A stretch of 24,795 nucleotides of DNA from a virus, in IMG/VR virus record IMGVR_UViG_3300020424_000026, positions 1 through 24,795 of that record; one strand, 5' to 3'. Numbering within the stretch: position 1 is the first letter of the stretch; each line of letters starts with the position of its first letter. A model generated the notes under the pieces. That model saw only the letters and a program-made list of their open reading frames with translations. It made no database searches and had not been told where the DNA came from. This document shows positions 1 through 6,557 of this stretch, piece by piece. Both the position numbers and the translations under genes were made by a program.

Positions 1-1010
1 ATGTAGTCCATTGAACGCATGAATAATACTGCTTCAAGACCATTGACATTGATGCCCTCTGAGAGTATGCTGTGATGAAGTACAACAAACTTTTTGTCTG
101 TCCTACCCCACTCATTAAGTGTATCAAAGAAAGTCTCTCTGTCAACCTTCTCTCCATCAATCATCGCACCTGTCTTTGCTGTGATAAACATATAAGAGTA
201 ACCACGAATCGCAAGTTGCTGAACAAAATCAGTTTGAGAAACAAGTGCAACAATTTGTTTTGTTGACTTGGCACATATTAATACTTTGTTCTTGTCAAGA
301 TTGTCAATCGCACCAATCATCTGCTCATTGTCTCTATCAGCAACCAACTCATCTTTCTTCAATATTCTTGAACGATACACCTTAACTTTAGGTGGTAGAA
401 TGTAACCTTGCTTGACTAACTTTGGTGCAGGTACTTGACATATTACACCACCATACACCTCTGTCCAGTTCATACCTGCTTTCTCAGGAGAACGACTATG
501 CTTTGGTGTTGCTGTAAAGAAGTAGCATCTACCTGCATACTGTGAGAAGTAATCAGTAGCAGGGAAAAAGTTTTTCTGTACTGAGTTGTGTGCTTCATCA
601 AAGTAGATAGTATCAACCATAATACCACTTTCTTCAATCCTGTGTAATGAATGATAAGTTGTAAATATAATAGTTCTACTGAAGAAATTTACTAAGTTCT
701 GTTCAACAAATCCCTGTATCTCAAGTGGATTAGTGGTGCTGAACATACCTTTGATTTTACCACTATGAACGTGCATCACATCTACATCATTGTATTTCTT
801 ATCAATGATTTCCATAAACTCTTTGCATAGTTGCTCTGCAAGTAGTATGCGTGGTGCAACGACTACAACTGTACCATAATCTTCCAACTGCTTGACAGCA
901 TCCATAATCATACAGATGGTCTTACCACCACCAGTAGGAACAATGACTTGTCCTTTGTCATTGTCTAACATTGATTGAATTGCTTGCTCTTGATGTGGTC
1001 TTAGTTGCAT
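1..1010 (-). CDS. SF2 DEAH-box helicase, C-terminus cut by window edge
   Basis: The minus-strand frame from ATG at 1010 stays open to base 1, giving 336 residues without a stop, so the C-terminus lies outside the window. Visible SF2 helicase motifs are Walker A PTGGGKT (residues 25-31), the Walker B box DEAH (138-141), motif III TAT (166-168), and near the window edge a motif V-like stretch (LSEGINVNG). The N-terminus, MQLRPHQEQAI, is a Q-motif-like start typical of ResIII/UvsW-type helicases. T4 UvsW has an extra N-terminal domain that is missing here, so this is more likely the shorter ResIII-like helicase of marine T4-like phages. It probably remodels DNA or RNA using ATP; the substrate is unknown. 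It starts 19 nt after the methyltransferase stop and is probably co-transcribed with the restriction-modification pair. Confidence 0.88.
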   Translation of the reverse strand, partial: MQLRPHQEQAIQSMLDNDKGQVIVPTGGGKTICMIMDAVKQLEDYGTVVVVAPRILLAEQLCKEFMEIIDKKYNDVDVMHVHSGKIKGMFSTTNPLEIQGFVEQNLVNFFSRTIIFTTYHSLHRIEESGIMVDTIYFDEAHNSVQKNFFPATDYFSQYAGRCYFFTATPKHSRSPEKAGMNWTEVYGGVICQVPAPKLVKQGYILPPKVKVYRSRILKKDELVADRDNEQMIGAIDNLDKNKVLICAKSTKQIVALVSQTDFVQQLAIRGYSYMFITAKTGAMIDGEKVDRETFFDTLNEWGRTDKKFVVLHHSILSEGINVNGLEAVLFMRSMDY

Positions 1011-1029
1011 TAGTGTTCTTTAGATATTA

Positions 1030-2121
1030 TTAGTATAGTAGAGATTCAAGTGTATTGGGGTTTGATTGTGATAGTTCTTTAATTGTCATAGGTAGGTTTT
1101 TCCATATTGTTTTTTCTATTATATCAAATCTTAAATTAAATGCTCCATTAGTTGATGGAAATGCAACTTCCGACCAATTAATTTCATTCATAATATCTTG
1201 AATATTGTTCTGATGATTGATTGCAACTATACCATATCCCCTTCGATGTGGTAACTCTTCAAAGTCATCATATATTTTCATACAATCCTCTCCAAAGCAA
1301 GTTGATGGTAAGTAATAATCACAAGTATATAAATGTTTTTTATTTCTTGTGCTACCCGAAGTTCCACCATCTGACAATGAATATATTTTAATTAAGTTTG
1401 ATAAATCAATCTTTTCTTCATAAATTTGATGATGCTTAGACCATATCTGAAATACAACATTAACATCAACATCCTTTCCGTCTGGATAATAAAATGCTGA
1501 GTCAACTATTTCACTATGAATAAGATTAAGACCTTTCACTCTACTCTTACAACTACCTTTACCATCACTATCAAACAACTGTGGTAAAACAAAACAAACA
1601 AAATCTGAAAACTTTGCACTATGATTAATAAATTTAAGTGCAAGATTCCCTCTTAATCCAAAGGGGGGATTACCTAAACATATATTTTTATTTGTTGTTG
1701 GTTTCCATAATAAAAAGTCTGATTGTATAACATCATCACATCTTGGTTCTATGTCTATTCCTATTCTTCTCTCTCTTGGAAATAATGAAAAGAAACTTCC
1801 ATCCCCTGCTGATGGTTCAATGAAAGTATAATCAGATAAATCTACATCCCACTCAGATAATACTTGTAGGCATTTATCATAACAATACTTAGCAGTATCT
1901 TTACTTGTAAAAAATTGGTCTTTTTCTTTTTCTGTGTAGTTTGTATAATCAACTTGAATACCATCCAATCTACATAAATCAAAATAGTATTGTGGTGGCA
2001 CTTCTTTTAGTAATTCCCACCTTTTTATTGTACCTTTATTCACACCCAAAGATGATGAAATATCATTAAGGGTGTGTCTATTCGTAATATCTTTATAAAA
2101 ATTGTAAATATTACTTTCCAA
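1030..2121 (-). CDS. DNA adenine-type methyltransferase with N-terminal HTH (modification subunit)
   Basis: 363 residues. A helix-turn-helix-like segment lies at about 18-36 (LNDISSSLGVNKGTIKRWE). The SAM-dependent methyltransferase core follows: motif X-like FTSKDTAKYC (71-80), motif I EPSAGDGSF (102-110), an acidic loop GIDIEP (121-126) and catalytic motif IV NPPF (151-154). NPPF with order X-I-IV points to an N6-adenine (less likely N4-cytosine) enzyme; the C-terminal half would hold target recognition. The start is TTG at 2121, overlapping the end of the upstream nuclease by 11 nt, and a good Shine-Dalgarno lies 6 nt before it. The upstream PD-(D/E)XK nuclease makes a Type II-like restriction-modification pair the best reading. 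The HTH may let the enzyme repress its own promoter, as some R-M methyltransferases do; that is inference. Confidence 0.85.
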   Translation of the reverse strand: MESNIYNFYKDITNRHTLNDISSSLGVNKGTIKRWELLKEVPPQYYFDLCRLDGIQVDYTNYTEKEKDQFFTSKDTAKYCYDKCLQVLSEWDVDLSDYTFIEPSAGDGSFFSLFPRERRIGIDIEPRCDDVIQSDFLLWKPTTNKNICLGNPPFGLRGNLALKFINHSAKFSDFVCFVLPQLFDSDGKGSCKSRVKGLNLIHSEIVDSAFYYPDGKDVDVNVVFQIWSKHHQIYEEKIDLSNLIKIYSLSDGGTSGSTRNKKHLYTCDYYLPSTCFGEDCMKIYDDFEELPHRRGYGIVAINHQNNIQDIMNEINWSEVAFPSTNGAFNLRFDIIEKTIWKNLPMTIKELSQSNPNTLESLLY

Positions 2122-2719
2122 GTTTTTCCTCTAAGAAATAAGTTAATCCTTCGTCATCTGGGTTATTCAAATCATACTCGAATGTTAAACCTTTGTCAAT
2201 ACCATTTTGAATAGATTTCATACTGAAGTCTACCTTTGCTTTTCCCTCTTCATTCTTTCTCTTGTGTCCTGATTTACCAAATAGTGATAGGTCAATTGTA
2301 TTGTTTTTTACTATTTGATTATAGTCAACAACGGTAACAAATATAACGTCATTTGCATCGTAATCAAGAAAAACTACATTGTCCCACTTATTGTCTTCAT
2401 AATAAACATTTTCGTGTTGCCAACCAATGGGTCTTCCATTTGATACTGTTCTCCCAGAAGTTTTTACCTCTACACGTTTTTTGTTACCATTAAGAGTCCA
2501 GAATAAGTCGTAAACTCCATCGTCATTCGCAGTATTTGAATCTGCATCCCACTCAACTGGGATTTCTGTATGTTTTTTGATTAAATTAAATAGAAGTTCC
2601 TCTCCAAATTTACCTTTATAATCAGTAGAAAAATGTGTAACACTTTCAAAAATAGAACCAGACCAATATGAAGCAGATTCTTTGTAGTCCTCAATCAAGT
2701 CGGTAATAATGGATTTCAT
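2111..2719 (-). CDS. PD-(D/E)XK restriction endonuclease-like protein
   Basis: 202 residues. The catalytic pattern of a PD-(D/E)XK nuclease is visible: a helix with Glu40 (GKFGEELL), then D71 in VYDLFW on the first core strand, and E84-V-K86 in RVEVKTSGR on the next. This is the usual arrangement of Type II restriction enzymes and related DNA nucleases. It is the first gene of a two-gene unit; its last 11 nt overlap the methyltransferase, so the two are probably translated together. An extended -10 promoter lies just upstream. I do not recognise the specific family or recognition sequence. Alternatives are a nuclease attacking host or competitor DNA or a repair nuclease, but the partner methyltransferase favours restriction-modification. 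Confidence 0.75.
   Translation of the reverse strand: MKSIITDLIEDYKESASYWSGSIFESVTHFSTDYKGKFGEELLFNLIKKHTEIPVEWDADSNTANDDGVYDLFWTLNGNKKRVEVKTSGRTVSNGRPIGWQHENVYYEDNKWDNVVFLDYDANDVIFVTVVDYNQIVKNNTIDLSLFGKSGHKRKNEEGKAKVDFSMKSIQNGIDKGLTFEYDLNNPDDEGLTYFLEEKLGK
2128..2132 (-). promoter_or_regulatory. Shine-Dalgarno for the methyltransferase TTG start
   Basis: AGAGG on the minus strand, 6 nt before TTG at 2121 and inside the 3' end of the nuclease gene. Most genes here lack a clear Shine-Dalgarno, so this one supports the TTG start, which also keeps the HTH complete. Confidence 0.6.
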
Positions 2720-2740
2720 TTTAATTGTTTAATTACACTT

Positions 2741-2749
2741 ATTATAGCA
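2741..2749 (-). promoter_or_regulatory. Extended -10 sigma70-like promoter of the R-M pair
   Basis: The minus strand reads TGCTATAAT, a perfect TATAAT with the TGn extension, about 22 nt before the nuclease ATG at 2719. It sits in a 75-bp gap between two otherwise tightly packed gene groups. No convincing -35 box is seen, which an extended -10 does not strictly need. The predicted leader is about 15 nt. The same nine bases occur upstream of the small gene at 14898. Confidence 0.6.
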
Positions 2750-2794
2750 CATTAAAAACATCTGTGTATGTGATTGTGACAGTTAAATTATTGT

Positions 2795-3418
2795 CTAATC
2801 TACCTCTGAATCCCTATTAATCAAATTTAAATTAAAAGAAACTGAGATTCTATCCTCATCTGATTTATTTTCTAATACTTTATGTTCTAAATGTGCTGGA
2901 AATAACATTAAACCTCCCTCAACAGCTTCATAAGAATAATCAAAATGATAAGCATGATCATCCCTAAATTTTCTTGAATAACAAATCATTTCATTATAAC
3001 ACATATAATTATATGGAGATATGAACATTAACTTACCAGAATTTTTTGGTATTTTTATCCATAAAACTCCTGCAATATCACAATTAGGATGGCAATGTTT
3101 TACATTTAAAGAATTTGGTGGATTTATATTGACCCAAGTATGACATCTAACATCGACACCACTTTTAAATGATGGTATGTTTGATATAACATCAATAAGA
3201 AGGTCTTGAAGAACATCCCCACCTTTAACCTTAAATACCAAAGATTGAAACCCTCCACGATTAGATGCTGTTCTACCTCTTTCTGCATTATCCCTTAAAT
3301 TATATGCGTAATCAATTAGTGCTTGCTTCTTTGTATCAAAATCATTAATTTTTAGACAATGAATTGGTGTAGGAAATAAATTATGAACATTATAATCTAT
3401 ATTTAAAATCTCGTTCAT
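2795..3418 (-). CDS. 2OG-Fe(II) oxygenase
   Basis: 207 residues from ATG at 3418. A GTG start at 3427 is possible, but the ATG overlaps the upstream stop as TAATG, which fits coupling. The protein matches the putative 2OG-Fe(II) oxygenase family common in marine phages: metal motif HCHP (His108, His110) followed by DIAGVLWIKIP, then GKLMF and a distal block FPAHLEHKV...N with His179, and RISVSFNL with Arg190 as the likely 2-oxoglutarate contact. These residues build the iron site in a double-stranded beta-helix. The substrate is unknown; protein, lipid or nucleotide hydroxylation are all possible. It is the last gene of the coupled operon starting at 5476. Confidence 0.8.
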   Translation of the reverse strand: MNEILNIDYNVHNLFPTPIHCLKINDFDTKKQALIDYAYNLRDNAERGRTASNRGGFQSLVFKVKGGDVLQDLLIDVISNIPSFKSGVDVRCHTWVNINPPNSLNVKHCHPNCDIAGVLWIKIPKNSGKLMFISPYNYMCYNEMICYSRKFRDDHAYHFDYSYEAVEGGLMLFPAHLEHKVLENKSDEDRISVSFNLNLINRDSEVD

Positions 3419-3600
3419 TATTTCCACTCTGGTACGTCAGGATAATTTTTTTTAATATAATCATTTACTTTATTAAGACTATCTTCCATCCAATCTTCCC
3501 ATATAACTACACCATGAGGTGCATGTTTCATACCTTTATACATTCTTTTTGTATATAAAATTCCCCTTAATAACACAATCTCGTTACGATTGATATTCAT
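3418..3600 (-). CDS. Small hypothetical protein within the oxygenase operon
   Basis: 60 residues from ATG at 3600 (a TTG at 3609 would add three). I do not recognise it. It is basic at the N-terminus (RGILYTKRMYKGMKH), has a tryptophan pair (VVIWEDW) and ends PDVPEWK. No metal motif or membrane segment is seen. It overlaps the upstream oxygenase by 17 nt, and its TAA overlaps the next ATG (TAATG), so it is clearly part of the same translational unit. It could be a partner of one of the flanking oxygenases, but only position suggests this. Confidence 0.6.
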   Translation of the reverse strand: MNINRNEIVLLRGILYTKRMYKGMKHAPHGVVIWEDWMEDSLNKVNDYIKKNYPDVPEWK

Positions 3601-4078
3601 TTTCGACAACGGTATTTAATTCTACATCTATCATAACAAATTTCATAGGTTTTGTCGAGAGATTATATCCCTCGTGTGTTACATCCATGACAGGAAATGT
3701 TTTATGTTTACCCTCTTCCCACATTATTTTTTTATCTTTCCATATCATAAAACAATGAAAACTATGAGGTATTTCTAGAGGGACTTGTATTCTTTTGTAT
3801 TTTTTAGGATAAACGTCAGGATCTCGATGAGGATTTAATATTGTTCCACCATCAAAAATTGAATATGAAGCGTATATAATTTCACTTTTAGAAAAAATTT
3901 CAAAAATATCATCACTCATCAACTTTTTACGAATCAAAACTTTTTTACCAGCTCCCTTTAACCAACATAAATGTATATCTTTATTAGAATATTCTCCTGC
4001 GGTAGGAACCTTTTTTAGGGGAAATTCTGTTTCCTTAGCCCAATCATATATCTTTTTAATATCTAGATGAGTAATCAT
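3584..4078 (-). CDS. Aspartyl/asparaginyl beta-hydroxylase-like oxygenase
   Basis: 164 residues. The fold is suggested by the first metal motif H84-R-D86 in LNPHRDPD, then RIQVPLEIP (Arg96, typical of the aspartyl/asparaginyl hydroxylase family), and a distal His135 in THEGYNLS before a final strand KFVMIDVE. The family usually has an Arg before the last strand to bind 2-oxoglutarate; here the position appears to be Lys146, a possible deviation. It probably hydroxylates a protein side chain or a small molecule. Start ATG 4078 overlaps the upstream stop as ATGA. It is the middle of three neighbouring oxygenase-like genes. Confidence 0.7.
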   Translation of the reverse strand: MITHLDIKKIYDWAKETEFPLKKVPTAGEYSNKDIHLCWLKGAGKKVLIRKKLMSDDIFEIFSKSEIIYASYSIFDGGTILNPHRDPDVYPKKYKRIQVPLEIPHSFHCFMIWKDKKIMWEEGKHKTFPVMDVTHEGYNLSTKPMKFVMIDVELNTVVENEYQS

Positions 4079-4665
4079 ATTATATTATTTGATAATTTAT
4101 CAACAGCTTCATCCCACAATAGTCTTTTACCATATAAATCAAATACAGCTAATGTTATTACAAATCTTTTTTCATTTGTAGGATTATGAGGACTATGTAA
4201 TTTTCCCACATTTACTAGATGAGGAAGTCTCAAGTCTTTCTCGTAAATAATCTCAGCATCCTCTTCTTTAGATACTAAAATATCTACTGCGTGAGAAGAA
4301 TAATCTGTTTTACCTTCATCAGATCCGATAGTCGTGCTTACCCGTAATGTTTTTTTTGAATCCCACCATCTTAAAGTGCTTCCTTCAGCACCAAATTGAA
4401 AATATATTTTTGTGTATTGAGTATAATCTGTATTATCACAATGTATTATTCCATCCGACTTAGGAGGTGCGTAAAACAACTCTATCCATTTACAAGATAA
4501 ACCAAGTGATTCTAGATATTCAAATAAGTGATTATTATTTAATTCACTTGGTGAGGGTGTTTTATGAAATGTAGACCAATCATATCCATCAGTATTATAT
4601 TTTGAAAAATCTAGTTTAGGATATAATTCTGGTGTAAAATTTAATTCTCTGCAATAATTATTCAT
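4075..4665 (-). CDS. Probable cupin/2OG-Fe(II) oxygenase-fold protein
   Basis: 196 residues. A candidate iron site is H75-C-D77 in IIHCDNTDYTQYTKIYFQFG, a distal His157 or His160 in GKLHSPHNP, and Arg167 in RFVITLAVF. This H-x-D...H...R order is that of the 2OG oxygenase double-stranded beta-helix, but the match is looser than in its neighbours, so another cupin-type hydroxylase is possible. ATGA overlaps join it on both sides (4662-4665 and 4075-4078). No signal peptide or membrane segment is seen. Substrate unknown. Confidence 0.55.
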   Translation of the reverse strand: MNNYCRELNFTPELYPKLDFSKYNTDGYDWSTFHKTPSPSELNNNHLFEYLESLGLSCKWIELFYAPPKSDGIIHCDNTDYTQYTKIYFQFGAEGSTLRWWDSKKTLRVSTTIGSDEGKTDYSSHAVDILVSKEEDAEIIYEKDLRLPHLVNVGKLHSPHNPTNEKRFVITLAVFDLYGKRLLWDEAVDKLSNNII

Positions 4666-5138
4666 ATTTTTGTAAATACTCCCACAATTGAATTATTAGA
4701 TATTACATTATAATGTTTATTTTCTAGTTTAGCATAATCCATTCTGGAAAGTTCTACATCATTTATAACTGGTCTTCCATCAAAACATACCAACCAACTT
4801 TTATCATCACCTTCAAATGATTCATTAACAAGTTTACCATCCCAATGTTGATTTTTACTCAATGTATTGAATCCATATATGTGAAAAGGTTCATATGACT
4901 CAAATATAGTTTGACAATTTAAATATTTTTTTAAATCTATAAAATTATTTTTATGTGAATCACCTAAAATATAATTTGAATCAAAAATTTTTGCCATCCT
5001 TCCAGAACCTTTAACTATGATTTGGTACATAGTCATTCTATCTACAGATGGTTCAAAAAATATCAACCCTGCACTATCTCCAACTTGAGAGCAAATTGAA
5101 AACTCCTCACATCTCTTTAAATAACTCTTTACACTCAT
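4662..5138 (-). CDS. Hypothetical protein, cupin-like C-terminal half
   Basis: 158 residues, not recognised with confidence. Beta-strand-rich stretches such as TMYQIIVKGSGRMAKIF and, near the C-terminus, WLVCFDGRPVINDVELSRMDYAKL followed by a short strand IVGVFTK have the spacing of a cupin/RmlC-like barrel, but no clear metal-binding His motif is visible. It could be a non-catalytic barrel partner of the oxygenases downstream. Overlaps of 4 nt (ATGA) on both sides make it part of the coupled operon. Confidence 0.5.
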   Translation of the reverse strand: MSVKSYLKRCEEFSICSQVGDSAGLIFFEPSVDRMTMYQIIVKGSGRMAKIFDSNYILGDSHKNNFIDLKKYLNCQTIFESYEPFHIYGFNTLSKNQHWDGKLVNESFEGDDKSWLVCFDGRPVINDVELSRMDYAKLENKHYNVISNNSIVGVFTKI

Positions 5139-5476
5139 AATTCCACTCGTCTCATTTTTATTATTTGTTTTCTATCGTTTTCTACTTTACATTCAATCGT
5201 TTTTCCCACCAAGTCTTCAAAGTTTAATTCTCCAGATATAGTTTCTGCTTCATTTATAATTGGTTCGTTATCCTCTTGTTGTTTTACCAAATTATTACCA
5301 AATTTTCTCATAAGACTTTTTACAAAAGATTCTGAATCATAGCAATCTAGATGTGATAAATCTATCGCTACTTTTCTATATTTTTCGATTGATTCGGGTG
5401 CACGAAGTCTTGCAAATCTTACTACTATCTGTTGTCTCTCAGGCAAATACTCAATTATCTTAAAGATTGCTTTCAT
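5135..5476 (-). CDS. Hypothetical protein, first gene of the oxygenase operon
   Basis: 113 residues, not recognised. It has beta-rich N-terminal sequence (IFKIIEYLPERQQIVVRFARL), a middle helix region (SFVKSLMRKFGNNLVKQQ) and an ELNFEDLVGKTIECKVE segment near the C-terminus. It is soluble, charged, with no signal peptide. It begins 40 nt after the adhesin gene stop, the largest gap in this stretch, and a weak extended -10 element lies there, so it may begin a separate transcript. It overlaps the next gene by ATGA. Confidence 0.6.
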   Translation of the reverse strand: MKAIFKIIEYLPERQQIVVRFARLRAPESIEKYRKVAIDLSHLDCYDSESFVKSLMRKFGNNLVKQQEDNEPIINEAETISGELNFEDLVGKTIECKVENDRKQIIKMRRVEL

Positions 5477-5495
5477 AATATCAAATAATAATATT

Positions 5496-5504
5496 ACTAT
5501 AACA
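5496..5504 (-). promoter_or_regulatory. Possible extended -10 promoter of the oxygenase operon
   Basis: The minus strand reads TGTTATAGT (TGn plus TATAGT) about 19 nt before ATG 5476, giving a predicted leader of roughly 13 nt. No convincing -35 is seen and the gap is very AT-rich, so chance is a real alternative. Its layout copies that of the clearer elements at 2741-2749 and 14920-14947. Confidence 0.3.
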
Positions 5505-5516
5505 TATCTATCTCAT

Positions 5517-6557
5517 TTATGCAACACCTGTCGCAGCATTACCAGGATTAGCAAAGGATGATGGTCTAATTTCTCCATCATCTAAAGCTCCCGTGCCAAA
5601 TGTAAAACTTACTCCAGATGACTTTCTAATTGCAGCACCATTAGTACCTGCATCTCCACCTTGACTATCATCATCAGGTCCATCTCCTGCTGTTTGTTCA
5701 TTATCACCACCATCACCACCTTTCTGTCCACCTGCTTGGTCGTCATTATCACCACCGCTACCACCAACACCAGCAGTATTTTCAGTTGCATTAGTGCCAT
5801 CCTCTCCTATATCTTCATTCGCCTGTCTTGTACCTGCTTGTGGTACACCGCCATCACCACCCAATCCAAATGGAAATCCAGCACCACCGCCACCGCCTCC
5901 ACCGCCAGCTCTTCTATCATTCTTACTTGTCTCACGGCCACCGCCACCGCCACCGCCACCAGCAAAACCAGCACTAATAAGTGAACCAGATCTATAATTA
6001 ATTACAGTTCCCTGATGTTCGATACCTAATCCACTAGTACCATCTCCACCATCAAAACCATTACTTGATGTTCCATTTGCACCCCGACCACCATCTCCAC
6101 CAGCACCATATATTTCTGCACTACTACCTAAGTCAACAATAATTTGTGCTGGATTATTCCATGTTCCTGTTCTTAAAGCACAGTGTTGCTGATTACTTTT
6201 ATCAGACCCGAATTTTTTATTTACTCTAATGGTGATTTTTGTTCCTTGCTCTTTCTTTGAGACGGTGCTTGGATTTATGATTACAATGTTATTATTATTC
6301 CATTTGTTATTTTTTGCATTTATACGAAACTCATCGCCACCTGAGAAGCAATCAACCACTATATTCAAACTTTTGCCATAAAAATCACTAAATTTTATTT
6401 CACCTGATGAAGGAACTCCTGAGTCAATACCATTAAAAGTAAGACCATTAACAGTTTGAGTATGGCGATATGATCCCAAAGACCTTGGACTCTGAGCACC
6501 AAATTCTGCCTCAATTTCCTGAAAACCTAATTGTGTGCCAGATGCTTTAATAGTCAT
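5517..6557 (-). CDS. Glycine-rich tail-fiber adhesin (gp38-like)
   Basis: 346 residues in three parts. Residues 1-60 carry a short attachment module ending GEIKFSDFYG, found at the start of many T4-like phage fiber proteins. Residues 62-148 look beta-rich. Residues 151-308 are almost a third or more glycine in motifs such as GAGGDGG, with two runs of eight glycines (200-207 and 218-225) and loops between them (RETSKNDRRA, NEDIGEDGTNATEN). This matches the polyglycine-sandwich tip adhesin of T-even phages (gp38 of S16/T2), where loops contact the receptor. It probably caps the fiber encoded upstream; its ATG overlaps that gene's stop (TAATG). The GC-rich glycine codons explain the spurious Pro/Thr-rich reading frames on the plus strand. 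Confidence 0.7.
   Translation of the reverse strand: MTIKASGTQLGFQEIEAEFGAQSPRSLGSYRHTQTVNGLTFNGIDSGVPSSGEIKFSDFYGKSLNIVVDCFSGGDEFRINAKNNKWNNNNIVIINPSTVSKKEQGTKITIRVNKKFGSDKSNQQHCALRTGTWNNPAQIIVDLGSSAEIYGAGGDGGRGANGTSSNGFDGGDGTSGLGIEHQGTVINYRSGSLISAGFAGGGGGGGGRETSKNDRRAGGGGGGGGAGFPFGLGGDGGVPQAGTRQANEDIGEDGTNATENTAGVGGSGGDNDDQAGGQKGGDGGDNEQTAGDGPDDDSQGGDAGTNGAAIRKSSGVSFTFGTGALDDGEIRPSSFANPGNAATGVA
5883..5960 (-). repeat. Paired in-frame polyglycine codon repeats
   Basis: Two GGT/GGC hexanucleotide-like tracts (5937-5960 and 5883-5906) each encode eight glycines, separated by 30 bp encoding a charged loop. Length changes in units of three would keep the frame and change adhesin geometry. Confidence 0.6.

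Noticed and set aside
72-266. Plus-strand 64-codon open frame
   Set aside because: It lies entirely opposite the helicase gene, whose minus-strand frame contains clear SF2 motifs.
5661-5997. Two plus-strand Thr/Pro-rich open frames
   Set aside because: They are antisense readings of the GGT/GGC glycine codons of the adhesin and have no supporting start signals or family pattern.
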